Shown here one piece after another: positions 6,225-14,508 of a stretch of DNA of 24,717 nt (its first letter is position 1; every line of letters begins with the position of its first letter). The notes beneath the pieces were generated by a model. The model was not told the DNA's origin. It did not search any database and was given only the letters and a program-made list of their open reading frames with translations. Source of the DNA: a bacterium (GTDB taxonomy: Bacteria; Armatimonadota; Zipacnadia; Zipacnadales; Zipacnadaceae); contig JAUWJN010000003.1 of NCBI GenBank assembly GCA_030607655.1, forward strand, positions 1 to 24,717, written 5' to 3'. Position numbers and translations under genes: made by a program.

Positions 6225-8855
6225 ATGCTCAGGCGACAAGTGTTGCTTGCGGTTATGCTGCTCGCCAGCAGCGGCGCTGCGGGTGCAGCGACTGATATCG
6301 CCGGGACCATCGGGGAGAGCCAGGACTGGACTATCTACGGTTCTCCCTACCGTCTTACTGACAATGTTACCATTGACCCGGGGGTGACCGTCACCGTCCG
6401 GGCCGGAGTGCAGGTGATTGCCCAGGGCGCTTATACGCTGACTGTCCAGGGCAAGCTGCGGGCCTTCGGCACCCAGTACCGCCCCGTAGTTTTCAAGTCC
6501 ACCACTCCCACCACACCCGGCAGTTGGGGCGGGATATACTTATCGCCCGGCAGCGTGGGCTGGTTTGCCTATACCTCCTTCTGGGCCGGAACCAGTTGCG
6601 TAACCGTCAACAAGGCCTGGGCCAAATTCGAGCGCTGCTGGTTTCTATATGCCGCCCAGGATGGCTTGTTAGCCTACAACGAATCGGCTATCCACGTAGA
6701 GACCTCCACCTTTGCTTACAATCAGCGCCGCGGCCTGTACGTGGAAACTCCCAAGCCCACCGGCAGCGTAGAAGACTGCGTATTTATGCGCAACGGCGAG
6801 TACCCCGCCTACCTGAAGGCCAATTGCGTGGATATGCTGGGCAGCCGACTGCGGTTTCACTACAACGGCATCCAGAGCATTGGAGTCAGTTGCAGCGCCT
6901 GGGATGACATCGTGGGCACCAAGACCTGGCACGGTCAGCCGGTGCCGCTGGATTTGACGGCGGGGTCTTCCGACACGCTACTAATTCCTGCGGGCGCTTC
7001 GCTGACCTTGCAGGCCGGTTGCTGGCTCTTAGCCGACCGCATCCAGGTTTATGGTACTCTCATCGCCGGCGCTGTCGGCCAGGTGCCCGCCATCATCAAA
7101 GGCCCCATCGAGACCCCCGGCTGCTGGCCCGGTATCTTCCTATTCCCGAACAGTACCGGCCAATTTGCCAATACCATAGTGCGCCTGGCTGAGACGGGCT
7201 TTACCGTAGACGATGCCTCGCTGGTCTTCAATGGCGGGGTAGTGCGGGACTGTGAGTATGATGGCATCTACGCTACCGGCACCTCTGCCCTGCAGGTCAC
7301 CGGCAGTGGATTTTACTGCAACGGCCGCAACGCCTTGCGGCTCAGCGGCTTGGACCTGACCGGGACGGTGGACGGATGCCTATTCAGTGGCGGTGGTGAT
7401 TATCCGGTATTCGTGGTCGCGGGCAATGTCCCCATGCTGGGACCGAACAACCAGTACCTGGCCAATGCCCGCCAGGCCATCGGGGTAGCTTGCAACCTGG
7501 TGACGGACCTGCCTGCCTCGCAGACCTGGGAGGCTCAGGGTATCCCTTACGACCTGACTGCCCGGCCCCAGGGCACAGTATTGCGCGTCGGCGAAGCTGC
7601 CACCTGGACCCTGCGGCCCGGAGCAGCCATAGCGGGGGGCGGCGTGGACGTGGCCGGTGCTCTCCAGGCGTGGGGCACGGCTGACAGCCCCATATTATTC
7701 ACTTCTGCCGCCGACAATGACTGGCAGGGCCTGAAGTTCTATCCCGGCTCCGGCGGGACCCTGTCCCACTGCGTCATCGAGTACGCCACCACCGGCATCC
7801 TTATGCAGAGCGCTTCCCCGCGGGTGGAGCACTGCACAATCCGCCACTGCCAGACCCATGCGCTGCACATGGCGGGCACCAGTCAGCCAGTTATCTATGA
7901 CTCGCACATTGTGTACAACGACAGCGACGCGATACGGGTTGTGGACCACGCCAAGCCGAACCTGGGCAATCTCTCCACTACCACTACTGAAGATGACGGT
8001 CATAACGTCTTCGACAACAATGGTGGCTATGACATACGCAACGAGTCCTCTGACAACATTCGAGCGCAGAATAACTGGTGGGCCACCGATAATCTCAATG
8101 AGATAGCAGAGCGCATTTTTGACGGCAACGATGCCGGCGGCTACGGGGAAGTATTCGTGCGGCCGATAATATCTCCCCGTGACAATTCGGCCCCGGTCCT
8201 GGCATGGGCTGAGTTGCCCGGCACGTTCCATGACGGCGTAAGCCCCGATACCGCAGCGCCTTTTGCCTATGTAGACTTCCGTGTCACATATTCCGATGCC
8301 GATGGCGAGGCCCCCGGTTACATATTCCTGCACCTATTCAAAGGGGACCTTGAGGTAGATGACAGCCCCTATCGTATGGAACCGCTGGCGGCAACTTCAC
8401 CCAACTTTGCGGAGGGAGTAATATATCATAAGGGCCTGCGGCTGGCGGCGGGCAATGATTACAGCTACCGCTTCGCAGCCAGCGATGGCTTACAACTCGC
8501 CTCCGGCCCCCCGACTACCCGGCATTCGGGGCCTATCATCACCTCGGCAGGCCCCGCCGGGGGCTTGATTGGCAGCGTAGTTGCTCAACAGGCTCCCGCG
8601 GGCAACATTGAAATTCGCTGCCAGATGATTGCGGCGGGCCGCATTGATGTCGAGGTGCTGAACATAGCGGGGCGCCGGGTAGCAACGGTGGCCGCAGACC
8701 GCCCCGTCGAGGCGGGCAGCAATGTCCTGCTGTGGAATGCGCGGGGGCACACCGGCACCTGGGTACCTGCCGGCCGCTACCTAGTGAAGATTGCTGCCAC
8801 TGCCGAGGCCGGCACTCAGCACCAGATCATTGTACCCCTCTGGCTGAGGCGCTAA
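6225..8855 (+). CDS. secreted right-handed parallel beta-helix protein with FlgD-like C-terminal domain
   Basis: An 876-residue protein with a classical signal peptide (LLAVMLLASSGAAGAA, cleavage near residue 22). At least three blocks begin with the pattern 'NVTIDPGVTVTVRAGVQVIA / G.L.A.GT...P..F.S' and continue with short beta-strand rungs such as ARVEHCTIRHCQTHAL-like segments and Asn-rich turns. This is the architecture of parallel beta-helix (pectate-lyase-like) surface proteins. An NNWWATDN...I.D segment near residues 620-635 closes the helix, as is common in these proteins. An Ig-like domain (residues about 660-770, with 'TYSDADGEAPGYIFLHLF') follows. The last 70 residues (VEVLNIAGRRVATV ... 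WNARG ... PAGRYLVKI) match the FlgD Ig-like fold. Catalytic residues for a polysaccharide lyase are not identifiable, so binding or structural roles are equally possible. The Shine-Dalgarno sequence is weak (AGGG 6 bp upstream). Confidence 0.8.
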   Translation: MLRRQVLLAVMLLASSGAAGAATDIAGTIGESQDWTIYGSPYRLTDNVTIDPGVTVTVRAGVQVIAQGAYTLTVQGKLRAFGTQYRPVVFKSTTPTTPGSWGGIYLSPGSVGWFAYTSFWAGTSCVTVNKAWAKFERCWFLYAAQDGLLAYNESAIHVETSTFAYNQRRGLYVETPKPTGSVEDCVFMRNGEYPAYLKANCVDMLGSRLRFHYNGIQSIGVSCSAWDDIVGTKTWHGQPVPLDLTAGSSDTLLIPAGASLTLQAGCWLLADRIQVYGTLIAGAVGQVPAIIKGPIETPGCWPGIFLFPNSTGQFANTIVRLAETGFTVDDASLVFNGGVVRDCEYDGIYATGTSALQVTGSGFYCNGRNALRLSGLDLTGTVDGCLFSGGGDYPVFVVAGNVPMLGPNNQYLANARQAIGVACNLVTDLPASQTWEAQGIPYDLTARPQGTVLRVGEAATWTLRPGAAIAGGGVDVAGALQAWGTADSPILFTSAADNDWQGLKFYPGSGGTLSHCVIEYATTGILMQSASPRVEHCTIRHCQTHALHMAGTSQPVIYDSHIVYNDSDAIRVVDHAKPNLGNLSTTTTEDDGHNVFDNNGGYDIRNESSDNIRAQNNWWATDNLNEIAERIFDGNDAGGYGEVFVRPIISPRDNSAPVLAWAELPGTFHDGVSPDTAAPFAYVDFRVTYSDADGEAPGYIFLHLFKGDLEVDDSPYRMEPLAATSPNFAEGVIYHKGLRLAAGNDYSYRFAASDGLQLASGPPTTRHSGPIITSAGPAGGLIGSVVAQQAPAGNIEIRCQMIAAGRIDVEVLNIAGRRVATVAADRPVEAGSNVLLWNARGHTGTWVPAGRYLVKIAATAEAGTQHQIIVPLWLRR

Positions 8856-8957
8856 GTTGCTCTACTCCCCAAGACGAAGAGCCTCGCAGCGCGGAGCTCC
8901 GGGCATTGGTCTCTAGGCACACGCAACCTGCAAGCCGTGTTATTTGCTCTGCCCGCC

Positions 8958-9923
8958 CTACGGTGTCGGCAGCAAAGGCCGCTTCCAGCCAGGCCAGATA
9001 ATTGGGCGGGGGCTACTTGCTGGCTTTGACGCCGCTGTTTTGTATTCTTCCAAAGTCCGTCTGCTTGCCCAGCCGGGCTTGCGCTCCAGGGCCCGCACCC
9101 GGCCTACGTCCTTGGCCAGCCACCAAATCATTTTGCCCCGCTGGCCGTCAACTTTTTGTTTACACTCCAGGCGCACACAGTCTTCGAAGGTGCCAGCCGG
9201 GACGGTAACGTCGGCAAACCCGACGACGGTGCACTCCATCTTTACCTGCTGATCAGGGGCGCCGTTGCTGTGCTTGATCGTGCTCTCTATAACTAGCGTA
9301 TACCCCATCGGCAACAGGTTGGGCAACAGCAGCGGCGGATTATAACTCAACAGTTCAGTCCCTCGCCCCTCGCCGTACATAGCATACCCGTCCGATGAGG
9401 ACTTCACCAGGTTCCTTATCATATCCGAGGTCCCTGGCCAGGTGACTTCAATCACCCTCAACCTGTCCCCTAAAAGGATGGTGGTGTGGGTAGCACGCGT
9501 GGCCCGCTCGCGACGGGTGCGGGAGATGACTGCGGTTGCGGTTCTAAGGGTGTCATGGTACTGCCAGTAGTCGCCCACTTCCACCGGCAGGTAATCGCTA
9601 ATGCGAATCGCCTGGCCCATAGGCAAGTTGGCTTCCACTTCGCCCGTCGCCGGTACTATCACCTCATCCACAATCGCCATGTACAATATTTCCCCAATCG
9701 TTTTCTGGGCTTCAACGCGGTATTTGCCCGCCGCCAGCCCAGTGAATACGCAGGCTCCCCGGGCGACGGCCGTCAGCGTAGTACCGCCCGGAGTAAGCGT
9801 GACATCGGCGCCCGCCACGTTGGCCCCATCCTTGGTCACATGGCACCGGAGGTCGCCGGCCAGTGCCGGGTTACAGATTAGACCTACTACTGCTGTTATC
9901 ACCAGTGCTGTGCTCAGTCGCAT
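8958..9923 (-). CDS. secreted protein with N-terminal carboxypeptidase-regulatory-like domain
   Basis: A 321-residue exported protein. The frame can be opened at a GTG (9932), but the bases GAGGTGAT there form the Shine-Dalgarno sequence for the ATG at 9923, which also gives a clean signal peptide (MRLSTALVITAVVGLICNPA, cleavage after ALA). Residues about 22-100 form a CarboxypepD_reg-like beta sandwich ('GANVAGADVTLTPGG ... GLAAGKYRVEA'). The rest begins LPVEVGDYWQYHDT, a pattern common in secreted proteins of unknown function with a 'P...G..W.Y' start, and includes ADVTVPAGTFEDCVRLE and WWLAKDVGRVRA, typical of that uncharacterised domain. No enzyme motif is visible. It converges with the beta-helix gene (102 bp gap) and lies downstream of the clp gene on the same strand, 148 bp away. 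Confidence 0.7.
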   Translation of the reverse strand: MRLSTALVITAVVGLICNPALAGDLRCHVTKDGANVAGADVTLTPGGTTLTAVARGACVFTGLAAGKYRVEAQKTIGEILYMAIVDEVIVPATGEVEANLPMGQAIRISDYLPVEVGDYWQYHDTLRTATAVISRTRRERATRATHTTILLGDRLRVIEVTWPGTSDMIRNLVKSSSDGYAMYGEGRGTELLSYNPPLLLPNLLPMGYTLVIESTIKHSNGAPDQQVKMECTVVGFADVTVPAGTFEDCVRLECKQKVDGQRGKMIWWLAKDVGRVRALERKPGWASRRTLEEYKTAASKPASSPRPIIWPGWKRPLLPTP

Positions 9924-10071
9924 ATCTATCACCTCATTGGGTTGTTGGCTACAAAGTATTTTTCGCCATCAAGCTGCTGATTCCTGCCTCCAGCGGTCTC
10001 TTCACAACCAATTTCGCCCCCCTCGCGCCTCTCACCTCCCCCCCGTTGCCCCTAGCTCATTGCTGCCGTGT

Positions 10072-12504
10072 CTACGATGCCTTCACCTTCAGCTCGATTT
10101 CCCCGTCTTCGGCATCCACGGCTATGGTATCGCCCTCGGTGAACTCGCCGCGGAGGATGGCGCTGGAGATGGGGTTCTCCACCATCTTCTGGATGGTGCG
10201 GCGCAGGGGCCGCGCGCCGTACATCGGGTCGTAACCCGCTTCGGCCAACAGTTGCTGGGCGGCTTCGGTCGCCTCCAGGTGCATGTGCCGATCAGCCAGT
10301 GATACCTCCACTCGGCTCATCATCAGCTCCACAATCTGCAGGATTTCCTCCTCGGTCAGCGAGTGGAAGACGATAGTCTCATCAATGCGGTTGAGCAGCT
10401 CAGGCCTCACCGTCTGCCGTAGCGCTTCCATTACCTGCTCGCTCATCTGCTCGTATTCTTCGTGGCGCTGCTCTTCGGTCGCCTCCGCCGAAGGCGGGGT
10501 GATGAACTGACTGCCGATGTTAGAGGTCATAATGACCACCGTGTTGCTGAAATCCACCGTGCGCCCGGCATTGTCGGTCAGCCGGCCGTCCTCCAGTACC
10601 TGCAGCAGGATGTTAAATACATCCGGATGCGCCTTCTCAATCTCGTCCAGCAGGATGACGCGGTAGGGCCGTCGCCGCACCGCCTCAGTAAGCTGGCCGC
10701 CCTCCTCGTAGCCGATGTATCCGGGGGGCGCGCCGATGAGCCGCGAGACCGAGTGCTTCTCCATATACTCGGACATATCAATGCGCACCATGGCCTCTTC
10801 ATCATCAAACAGAAACTCTGCCAGAGCCCGGGCCAACTCAGTCTTACCCACGCCGGTGGGACCCAGGAATATGAATGAGCCGATGGGCCGACGCGGGTCT
10901 TTGAGGCCGGCGCGGGCGCGGCGGATGGCCTCGGATACAGCCTCTACTGCTTCGTCCTGACCCTTAACCCGCCGGTGGAGGCGCTTCTCCATATCCAGCA
11001 GCTTCCGGGCTTCCTCCTCGAACATCCGCGTGACCGGGATGCCGGTCCAGGCCGAGACAATCTGCGCCACATCCTCAGCATCCACGGTGTCATCAATGTG
11101 CTCAACGCCTGCCCATTTCTCCTCCGCCGCCGGCAGTTTGGCCTCCAGCGCATCAATTTGCGTCTTGATCTTGCCCGCCTCTTCGTACTGCCCACGCCGG
11201 GCGGCCTCCTCGCCCTGCTCGATAAGCTGGGTGATTTCCCGCCGCAGCGCTTCGGGCTGGGGGGGCATATTATAAGTATCAATTCGCAGCTTGCTGGCTG
11301 CCTCATCAATCAGGTCAATGGCCTTGTCGGGCAGGAATCTATCAGATATGTAGCGGGCTGACAGCTCCGCTGCGGCCTGGATAGCCTCATCAGAAATCTT
11401 AATGCCATGATGCTCTTCATACCGCGAGCGCAGCCCCTCCAGAATCTTGATAGTATCCTCCACCGTCGGCTCATCCACAAATACCGGCTGAAAGCGCCGC
11501 TCCAGGGCCGGATCCTTCTCCACGTGCTCCCGGTACTCGTCCAGCGTGGTCGCGCCGATGCAGCGCAGCTCCCCACGGGCCAGCGGTGGCTTGAGGATAT
11601 TAGACGCATCCATAGCGCCCTCCGCCGCGCCAGCCCCGACCACGGTGTGCAGCTCATCCAAAAAAACAATGATATTGCCCTCGGAGGCGCGAATCTCGTC
11701 AATGACGCCGGTGAGCCGCTCCTCAAACTCGCCGCGGTACTTGCTGCCCGCGATCATGGCCGCCAGGTCCAGTTGGACAATCTGCTTGCCCTGGAGCATC
11801 TCGGGCACATCGTTGTCAACTATGTCCTGCGCGAGACCTTCCACGATGGCCGTCTTGCCCACGCCGGCATCGCCGATGAGCACCGGATTATTCTTGGTGC
11901 GCCGCGACAGTACCTGAATGACGCGGCGAATCTCATTCTCCCGCCCGATGACCGGGTCCAGCTTGCCCTCCTCGGCCATCTCGGTCAAATCCCGCGAGTA
12001 GCGCTTCAGGGCCTCATATTTTTCCTCGGCGGCGGCATCGCTGACCTGGTGAGTACCACGAATCTGCTGCAAAGCCTCCAGCACTTTCTCCTTAGTCAGG
12101 CCGGCTTCAGCCAGCATTTGAGCGGCCTCGGTCTGACCATCTTCAATTATCGCCAGCAGAATATGCTCGGAGGCGATGAATTTGTCCCCAAACCGCTGGG
12201 CCTGTTCCCAGGCGTCATCCAGGACGCGGTTGGTGTGCGGAGTAATGAAGATCTGCGCCGTATCTGCACCGTCGCCGACCTGCACCTGGGGCCGCTGGCC
12301 CAGGTTGCGCTCCAGCATCCCGATCCGGGCCTGCTCATCAGCCCCCGCCGTCTCCACAATCCGCGGCACCACGCCGCCCTCTTGCTCCAGCAGGGCCAGC
12401 AGAATATGCTCGGTATCAAGCTGATTATGCTTATACCGCTGCAATATCTGCTGACTGTGCGCTATCGCCTCTTTAGCCTGATTAGTAAATTTCTCAAAAT
12501 CCAT
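10072..12504 (-). CDS. clpC: ClpC-type AAA+ unfoldase lacking the ClpP-docking tripeptide
   Basis: An 810-residue Hsp100 protein. Residues 1-145 hold two Clp-N repeats (TEHILLALLEQEGG and SEHILLAIIEDGQ). NBD1 has Walker A GDAGVGKT at residues 211-218 and Walker B IIVFLDELH. A short middle region near 425-465 contains a UVR-like helix pair (LIEQGEEAARRGQYEEAGKI), the ClpC hallmark, rather than the long ClpB coiled coil. NBD2 has GPTGVGKTE (548-556), VILLDEIEKAHPDV and LLNRIDETIVFHSL. The loop after VIMTSNIGSQF, where ClpC/ClpA/ClpX carry IGF or VGF for ClpP docking, reads ITPPSAEATEEQRHEEYEQ with no such tripeptide. It may therefore work as a disaggregase with DnaK/DnaJ, as ClpB does in HspR operons of actinobacteria. 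GGTGA precedes the ATG. The gene ends the heat-shock locus. Confidence 0.93.
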   Translation of the reverse strand: MDFEKFTNQAKEAIAHSQQILQRYKHNQLDTEHILLALLEQEGGVVPRIVETAGADEQARIGMLERNLGQRPQVQVGDGADTAQIFITPHTNRVLDDAWEQAQRFGDKFIASEHILLAIIEDGQTEAAQMLAEAGLTKEKVLEALQQIRGTHQVSDAAAEEKYEALKRYSRDLTEMAEEGKLDPVIGRENEIRRVIQVLSRRTKNNPVLIGDAGVGKTAIVEGLAQDIVDNDVPEMLQGKQIVQLDLAAMIAGSKYRGEFEERLTGVIDEIRASEGNIIVFLDELHTVVGAGAAEGAMDASNILKPPLARGELRCIGATTLDEYREHVEKDPALERRFQPVFVDEPTVEDTIKILEGLRSRYEEHHGIKISDEAIQAAAELSARYISDRFLPDKAIDLIDEAASKLRIDTYNMPPQPEALRREITQLIEQGEEAARRGQYEEAGKIKTQIDALEAKLPAAEEKWAGVEHIDDTVDAEDVAQIVSAWTGIPVTRMFEEEARKLLDMEKRLHRRVKGQDEAVEAVSEAIRRARAGLKDPRRPIGSFIFLGPTGVGKTELARALAEFLFDDEEAMVRIDMSEYMEKHSVSRLIGAPPGYIGYEEGGQLTEAVRRRPYRVILLDEIEKAHPDVFNILLQVLEDGRLTDNAGRTVDFSNTVVIMTSNIGSQFITPPSAEATEEQRHEEYEQMSEQVMEALRQTVRPELLNRIDETIVFHSLTEEEILQIVELMMSRVEVSLADRHMHLEATEAAQQLLAEAGYDPMYGARPLRRTIQKMVENPISSAILRGEFTEGDTIAVDAEDGEIELKVKAS

Positions 12505-12528
12505 AGCATCACCGGCTTTATTGTAGCC

Positions 12529-13473
12529 CTATCCAGTCATTTCTCGATACCGTTCTACCAGAAACACTATATAGGTAGCGGCAAGATGCAGGGCTAACTC
12601 CGCGTAACTTCTCTCAACGTCCTTGGGTTCTAGACCCGCCCCATGCGCTCCCATATTGCTTCGGATGCTCGGTAGACTCGATTTCAGCACCTGCGAAACT
12701 GCGTTTCCGGATGACTGGAAGCTCTTTGGAATGACCTGCGCAGCAATGCAATGGTCGATGAGAGGGGAAGCGGTATCCCTTTCCTTGTCGAAGGAATGAC
12801 CAATTCTCTCAAGTATGCTCTTCATGGTACTCTCAAAGGCATTATTCGCCTGCGTAAGACAATCTTCATACCTTCCGTGGCGATAATGCTCGTGCGCCGT
12901 CTCGAACTCCTTTATAGCACCTTCAAAGCCTTCCTCATACAGAAGCCCAAGTGCGGGCTTGACAACTTCGCGATGAAGTAGCTTTGAATCGACCCTCTGC
13001 CCGCGTCCATTGTCGAACTCATACCCAACGCTATGCTCAGCAAAAATACGATTTAGGTTCTCCTCTACCTGTGACAATGAGAGTATCTCTATTCGCGACA
13101 AAGTATCCTCATACACAATAAAGAGGTACAGGAAAGCCTCCACCGTATCTATTACTTGTTCCACCGTACACGTCTGCAGCCACACCTGAATATCCGCGAA
13201 TCCGCCGCCACTAGTATCCTCCACCAAGATCGGCCTGCCGTACCGTTCACACAAGAGGCGGACAAGTTGGCTGAATGCCTCGGTCGTGACGGGACGGAGG
13301 GGCTCTAAAGGTACAGGGGTCCTTTTCACACCAAACGTCGAAAAACAGTTTTCCATGCAATAAACCAGCTTCCAGCGCAGCTCCTCTGGAATGACATCAT
13401 ACTGATAGACGTCCACGTCATTTACTTGCGCTTCTCTCTGGCGTTGGGAAAAAAACTTTGGTAGGCGCAGCAA
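12529..13473 (-). CDS. AbiJ-like / STM4504-CBY_0614-type HEPN protein
   Basis: A protein of 314 residues from the proposed TTG start at 13473, which is preceded by AAGGAGAGG with a 6-base spacing; the frame is open to a TTG at 13512 and an ATG at 13491. The N-terminus (LPKFFSQRQREAQVNDVDVY, then QYDVIPEELRWKLV) matches the N-terminal domain of STM4504/CBY_0614-family proteins, related to AbiJ abortive-infection proteins. The C-terminal half is all helical, with HYRHGRYEDCLTQANNAFES followed by a MKSILERIG helix. It then has RSNMGAH (Arg271, His277), an R-x5-H motif of the kind used by HEPN ribonucleases. It is probably an RNA-cleaving defence or stress effector; activity is inferred. Its base composition looks more AT-rich than its neighbours, suggesting later insertion into the heat-shock locus. 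It lies 24 bp upstream of clpC. Confidence 0.72.
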   Translation of the reverse strand: MLRLPKFFSQRQREAQVNDVDVYQYDVIPEELRWKLVYCMENCFSTFGVKRTPVPLEPLRPVTTEAFSQLVRLLCERYGRPILVEDTSGGGFADIQVWLQTCTVEQVIDTVEAFLYLFIVYEDTLSRIEILSLSQVEENLNRIFAEHSVGYEFDNGRGQRVDSKLLHREVVKPALGLLYEEGFEGAIKEFETAHEHYRHGRYEDCLTQANNAFESTMKSILERIGHSFDKERDTASPLIDHCIAAQVIPKSFQSSGNAVSQVLKSSLPSIRSNMGAHGAGLEPKDVERSYAELALHLAATYIVFLVERYREMTG

Positions 13474-13550
13474 ATTTATCCTCTCCTTCATCCCTTGTGG
13501 GCTTACATGCAAGACCCCGCAACAAATGGCATCAGGCTGCTAGAGCCGTG

Positions 13551-13796
13551 CTAGGCATCTTCTTCCGCCAATATCTCCCTGGCCTTCTCAGCCTGGTCGG
13601 GCGGGACGATGACACGGATAAGCTCCGACGGCAACATCCCGGTGCCAATGGCACCGGTTATACTGCCACTGGGCACGCGCTGGGCCGGGATACCGCTGCC
13701 CTGCAGCTTGGAGACGGCCATATCCGCTGCCAGGCCGAAATCCATCGCATTAAACTGTGCCACGACGATCCATTCGTCCCGTTTCTCGGTGCTCAC
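13551..13796 (-). CDS. DUF2007-like small protein
   Basis: An 81-residue protein containing EWIVVAQFNAMDFGLAADMA, then a KLQGSGIPAQRV segment and SELIRVIVPPDQAEKAREIL. This is the beta-alpha-beta-alpha pattern of the DUF2007 'putative signal transducing protein' family (ferredoxin-like fold, substrate 'V..........A......L...gI......v..e....A..iL'). The frame extends to a TTG at 13802, but the GTG at 13796 forms a GTGA overlap with the stop codon of the preceding nucleotidyltransferase and has GGAGG 10 bases upstream, so I choose it. Function is not known for the family; members are often next to stress or protease genes. It is translationally coupled to the MNT gene. Confidence 0.7.
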   Translation of the reverse strand: MSTEKRDEWIVVAQFNAMDFGLAADMAVSKLQGSGIPAQRVPSGSITGAIGTGMLPSELIRVIVPPDQAEKAREILAEEDA

Positions 13797-14143
13797 AGCC
13801 AAATCCCCTCCTCGCAGGCGGTGGCTACGATGCCAGCTTCGCGCCGCTTCTGCTCGAATTCCTCCGGTGTGTAGCAGAGGATATCGGCTGACTGACGCGG
13901 GTAGATGAGTTGGAGCACCAGGGCCGGGCGGTTAGGCCAGGGAATGCCGTCAAACCGGGGCGAGACTACTATCAGGTCAATATCGCTGGCTCCAGTCGCA
14001 GTGCCGCGGGACCGGGAGCCGAAAAGTATAACATGCACTGGCTCCCACTCTCGCCGCAAGACAGGCAGCTTGTTTTGCACGAACTCGGCGACGGCCGGAT
14101 CACGCTGGCTCAGTTGTTGGATTGCATCTGTCGTCTCGCCCAT
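13793..14143 (-). CDS. MNT-type minimal nucleotidyltransferase (HEPN partner)
   Basis: A 116-residue protein of the DNA polymerase beta-like minimal nucleotidyltransferase family. The motif VILFGSRSRGTATGASDIDL gives an exact GS-x10-D-x-D (Gly42, Ser43, Asp54, Asp56), the Mg/NTP-binding signature. In type VII toxin-antitoxin pairs, MNT antitoxins silence a HEPN partner by adding AMP groups to it. In the wider HI0073/HI0074-like pairs the activity is unproven. GAGGTGAT lies just before the ATG at 14143. The gene overlaps the HEPN gene by 34 bp and the DUF2007 gene by 4 bp, so all three are cotranscribed. It lies in the heat-shock locus downstream of hspR. Confidence 0.88.
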   Translation of the reverse strand: MGETTDAIQQLSQRDPAVAEFVQNKLPVLRREWEPVHVILFGSRSRGTATGASDIDLIVVSPRFDGIPWPNRPALVLQLIYPRQSADILCYTPEEFEQKRREAGIVATACEEGIWL

Positions 14144-14508
14144 TCGATCACCTCAGTCGCTCCGTTGAGCCGATCGCGTGCTATCTGTTCAGTGTAGCCT
14201 TCAAATGGCGCCGCGACCGTAGTGTCCGGATACCGGGTAGCAAGATAGTCAGTTTCTAACTGCTGCAGCAGGGCATAGAACCCGTTGGGTGCACCCAGGC
14301 TGCTAGCGAGGTCAGCAATCTTGTGTGTCTTGGGAGCCTCCTGGCCTTCCCGCTGCATATAAAGTGCTTTAAGGTACTTTTCCACAGCTTGCTCGCACAG
14401 CAGGGCACACTGTTCCCAGACTTCGATAGCTAACTGACGACGGGCTGCCTCTAAGTCACGCTCTGCCTGTTTAATCCATCGCTCTATCTGCGCTGTGGTC
14501 GGCTTCAT
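14110..14508 (-). CDS. HEPN domain protein (MNT partner)
   Basis: A 132-residue, all-helical HEPN protein. It contains WIKQAERDLEAARRQLA, CALLCEQAVEKYLKALYM, then KTHKIADLASSLG and YLATRYPD, the conserved segments of the PF05168-like HEPN family that pairs with MNT nucleotidyltransferases. The only His is in KTHKI, and no R-x4-6-H ribonuclease motif is present, so it resembles the HI0074-type HEPN partner rather than a proven toxic RNase. The ATG at 14508 overlaps the hspR stop codon as ATGA, giving translational coupling to the heat-shock repressor. It may be a nucleotide- or RNA-binding subunit of a HEPN2/MNT2-type complex; function in this context is inferred. Confidence 0.85.
   Translation of the reverse strand: MKPTTAQIERWIKQAERDLEAARRQLAIEVWEQCALLCEQAVEKYLKALYMQREGQEAPKTHKIADLASSLGAPNGFYALLQQLETDYLATRYPDTTVAAPFEGYTEQIARDRLNGATEVIEWARRQMQSNN

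Noticed and set aside
7695..8333. 212-codon open frame on the minus strand over the beta-helix gene
   Set aside because: It lies entirely within a gene with signal peptide and repeat structure; no ribosome-binding site or recognisable protein.
11407..12597. 396-codon open frame on the plus strand, antisense to clpC
   Set aside because: It is the GC-driven shadow of clpC codons; the clpC frame has full family motifs and this one has none.
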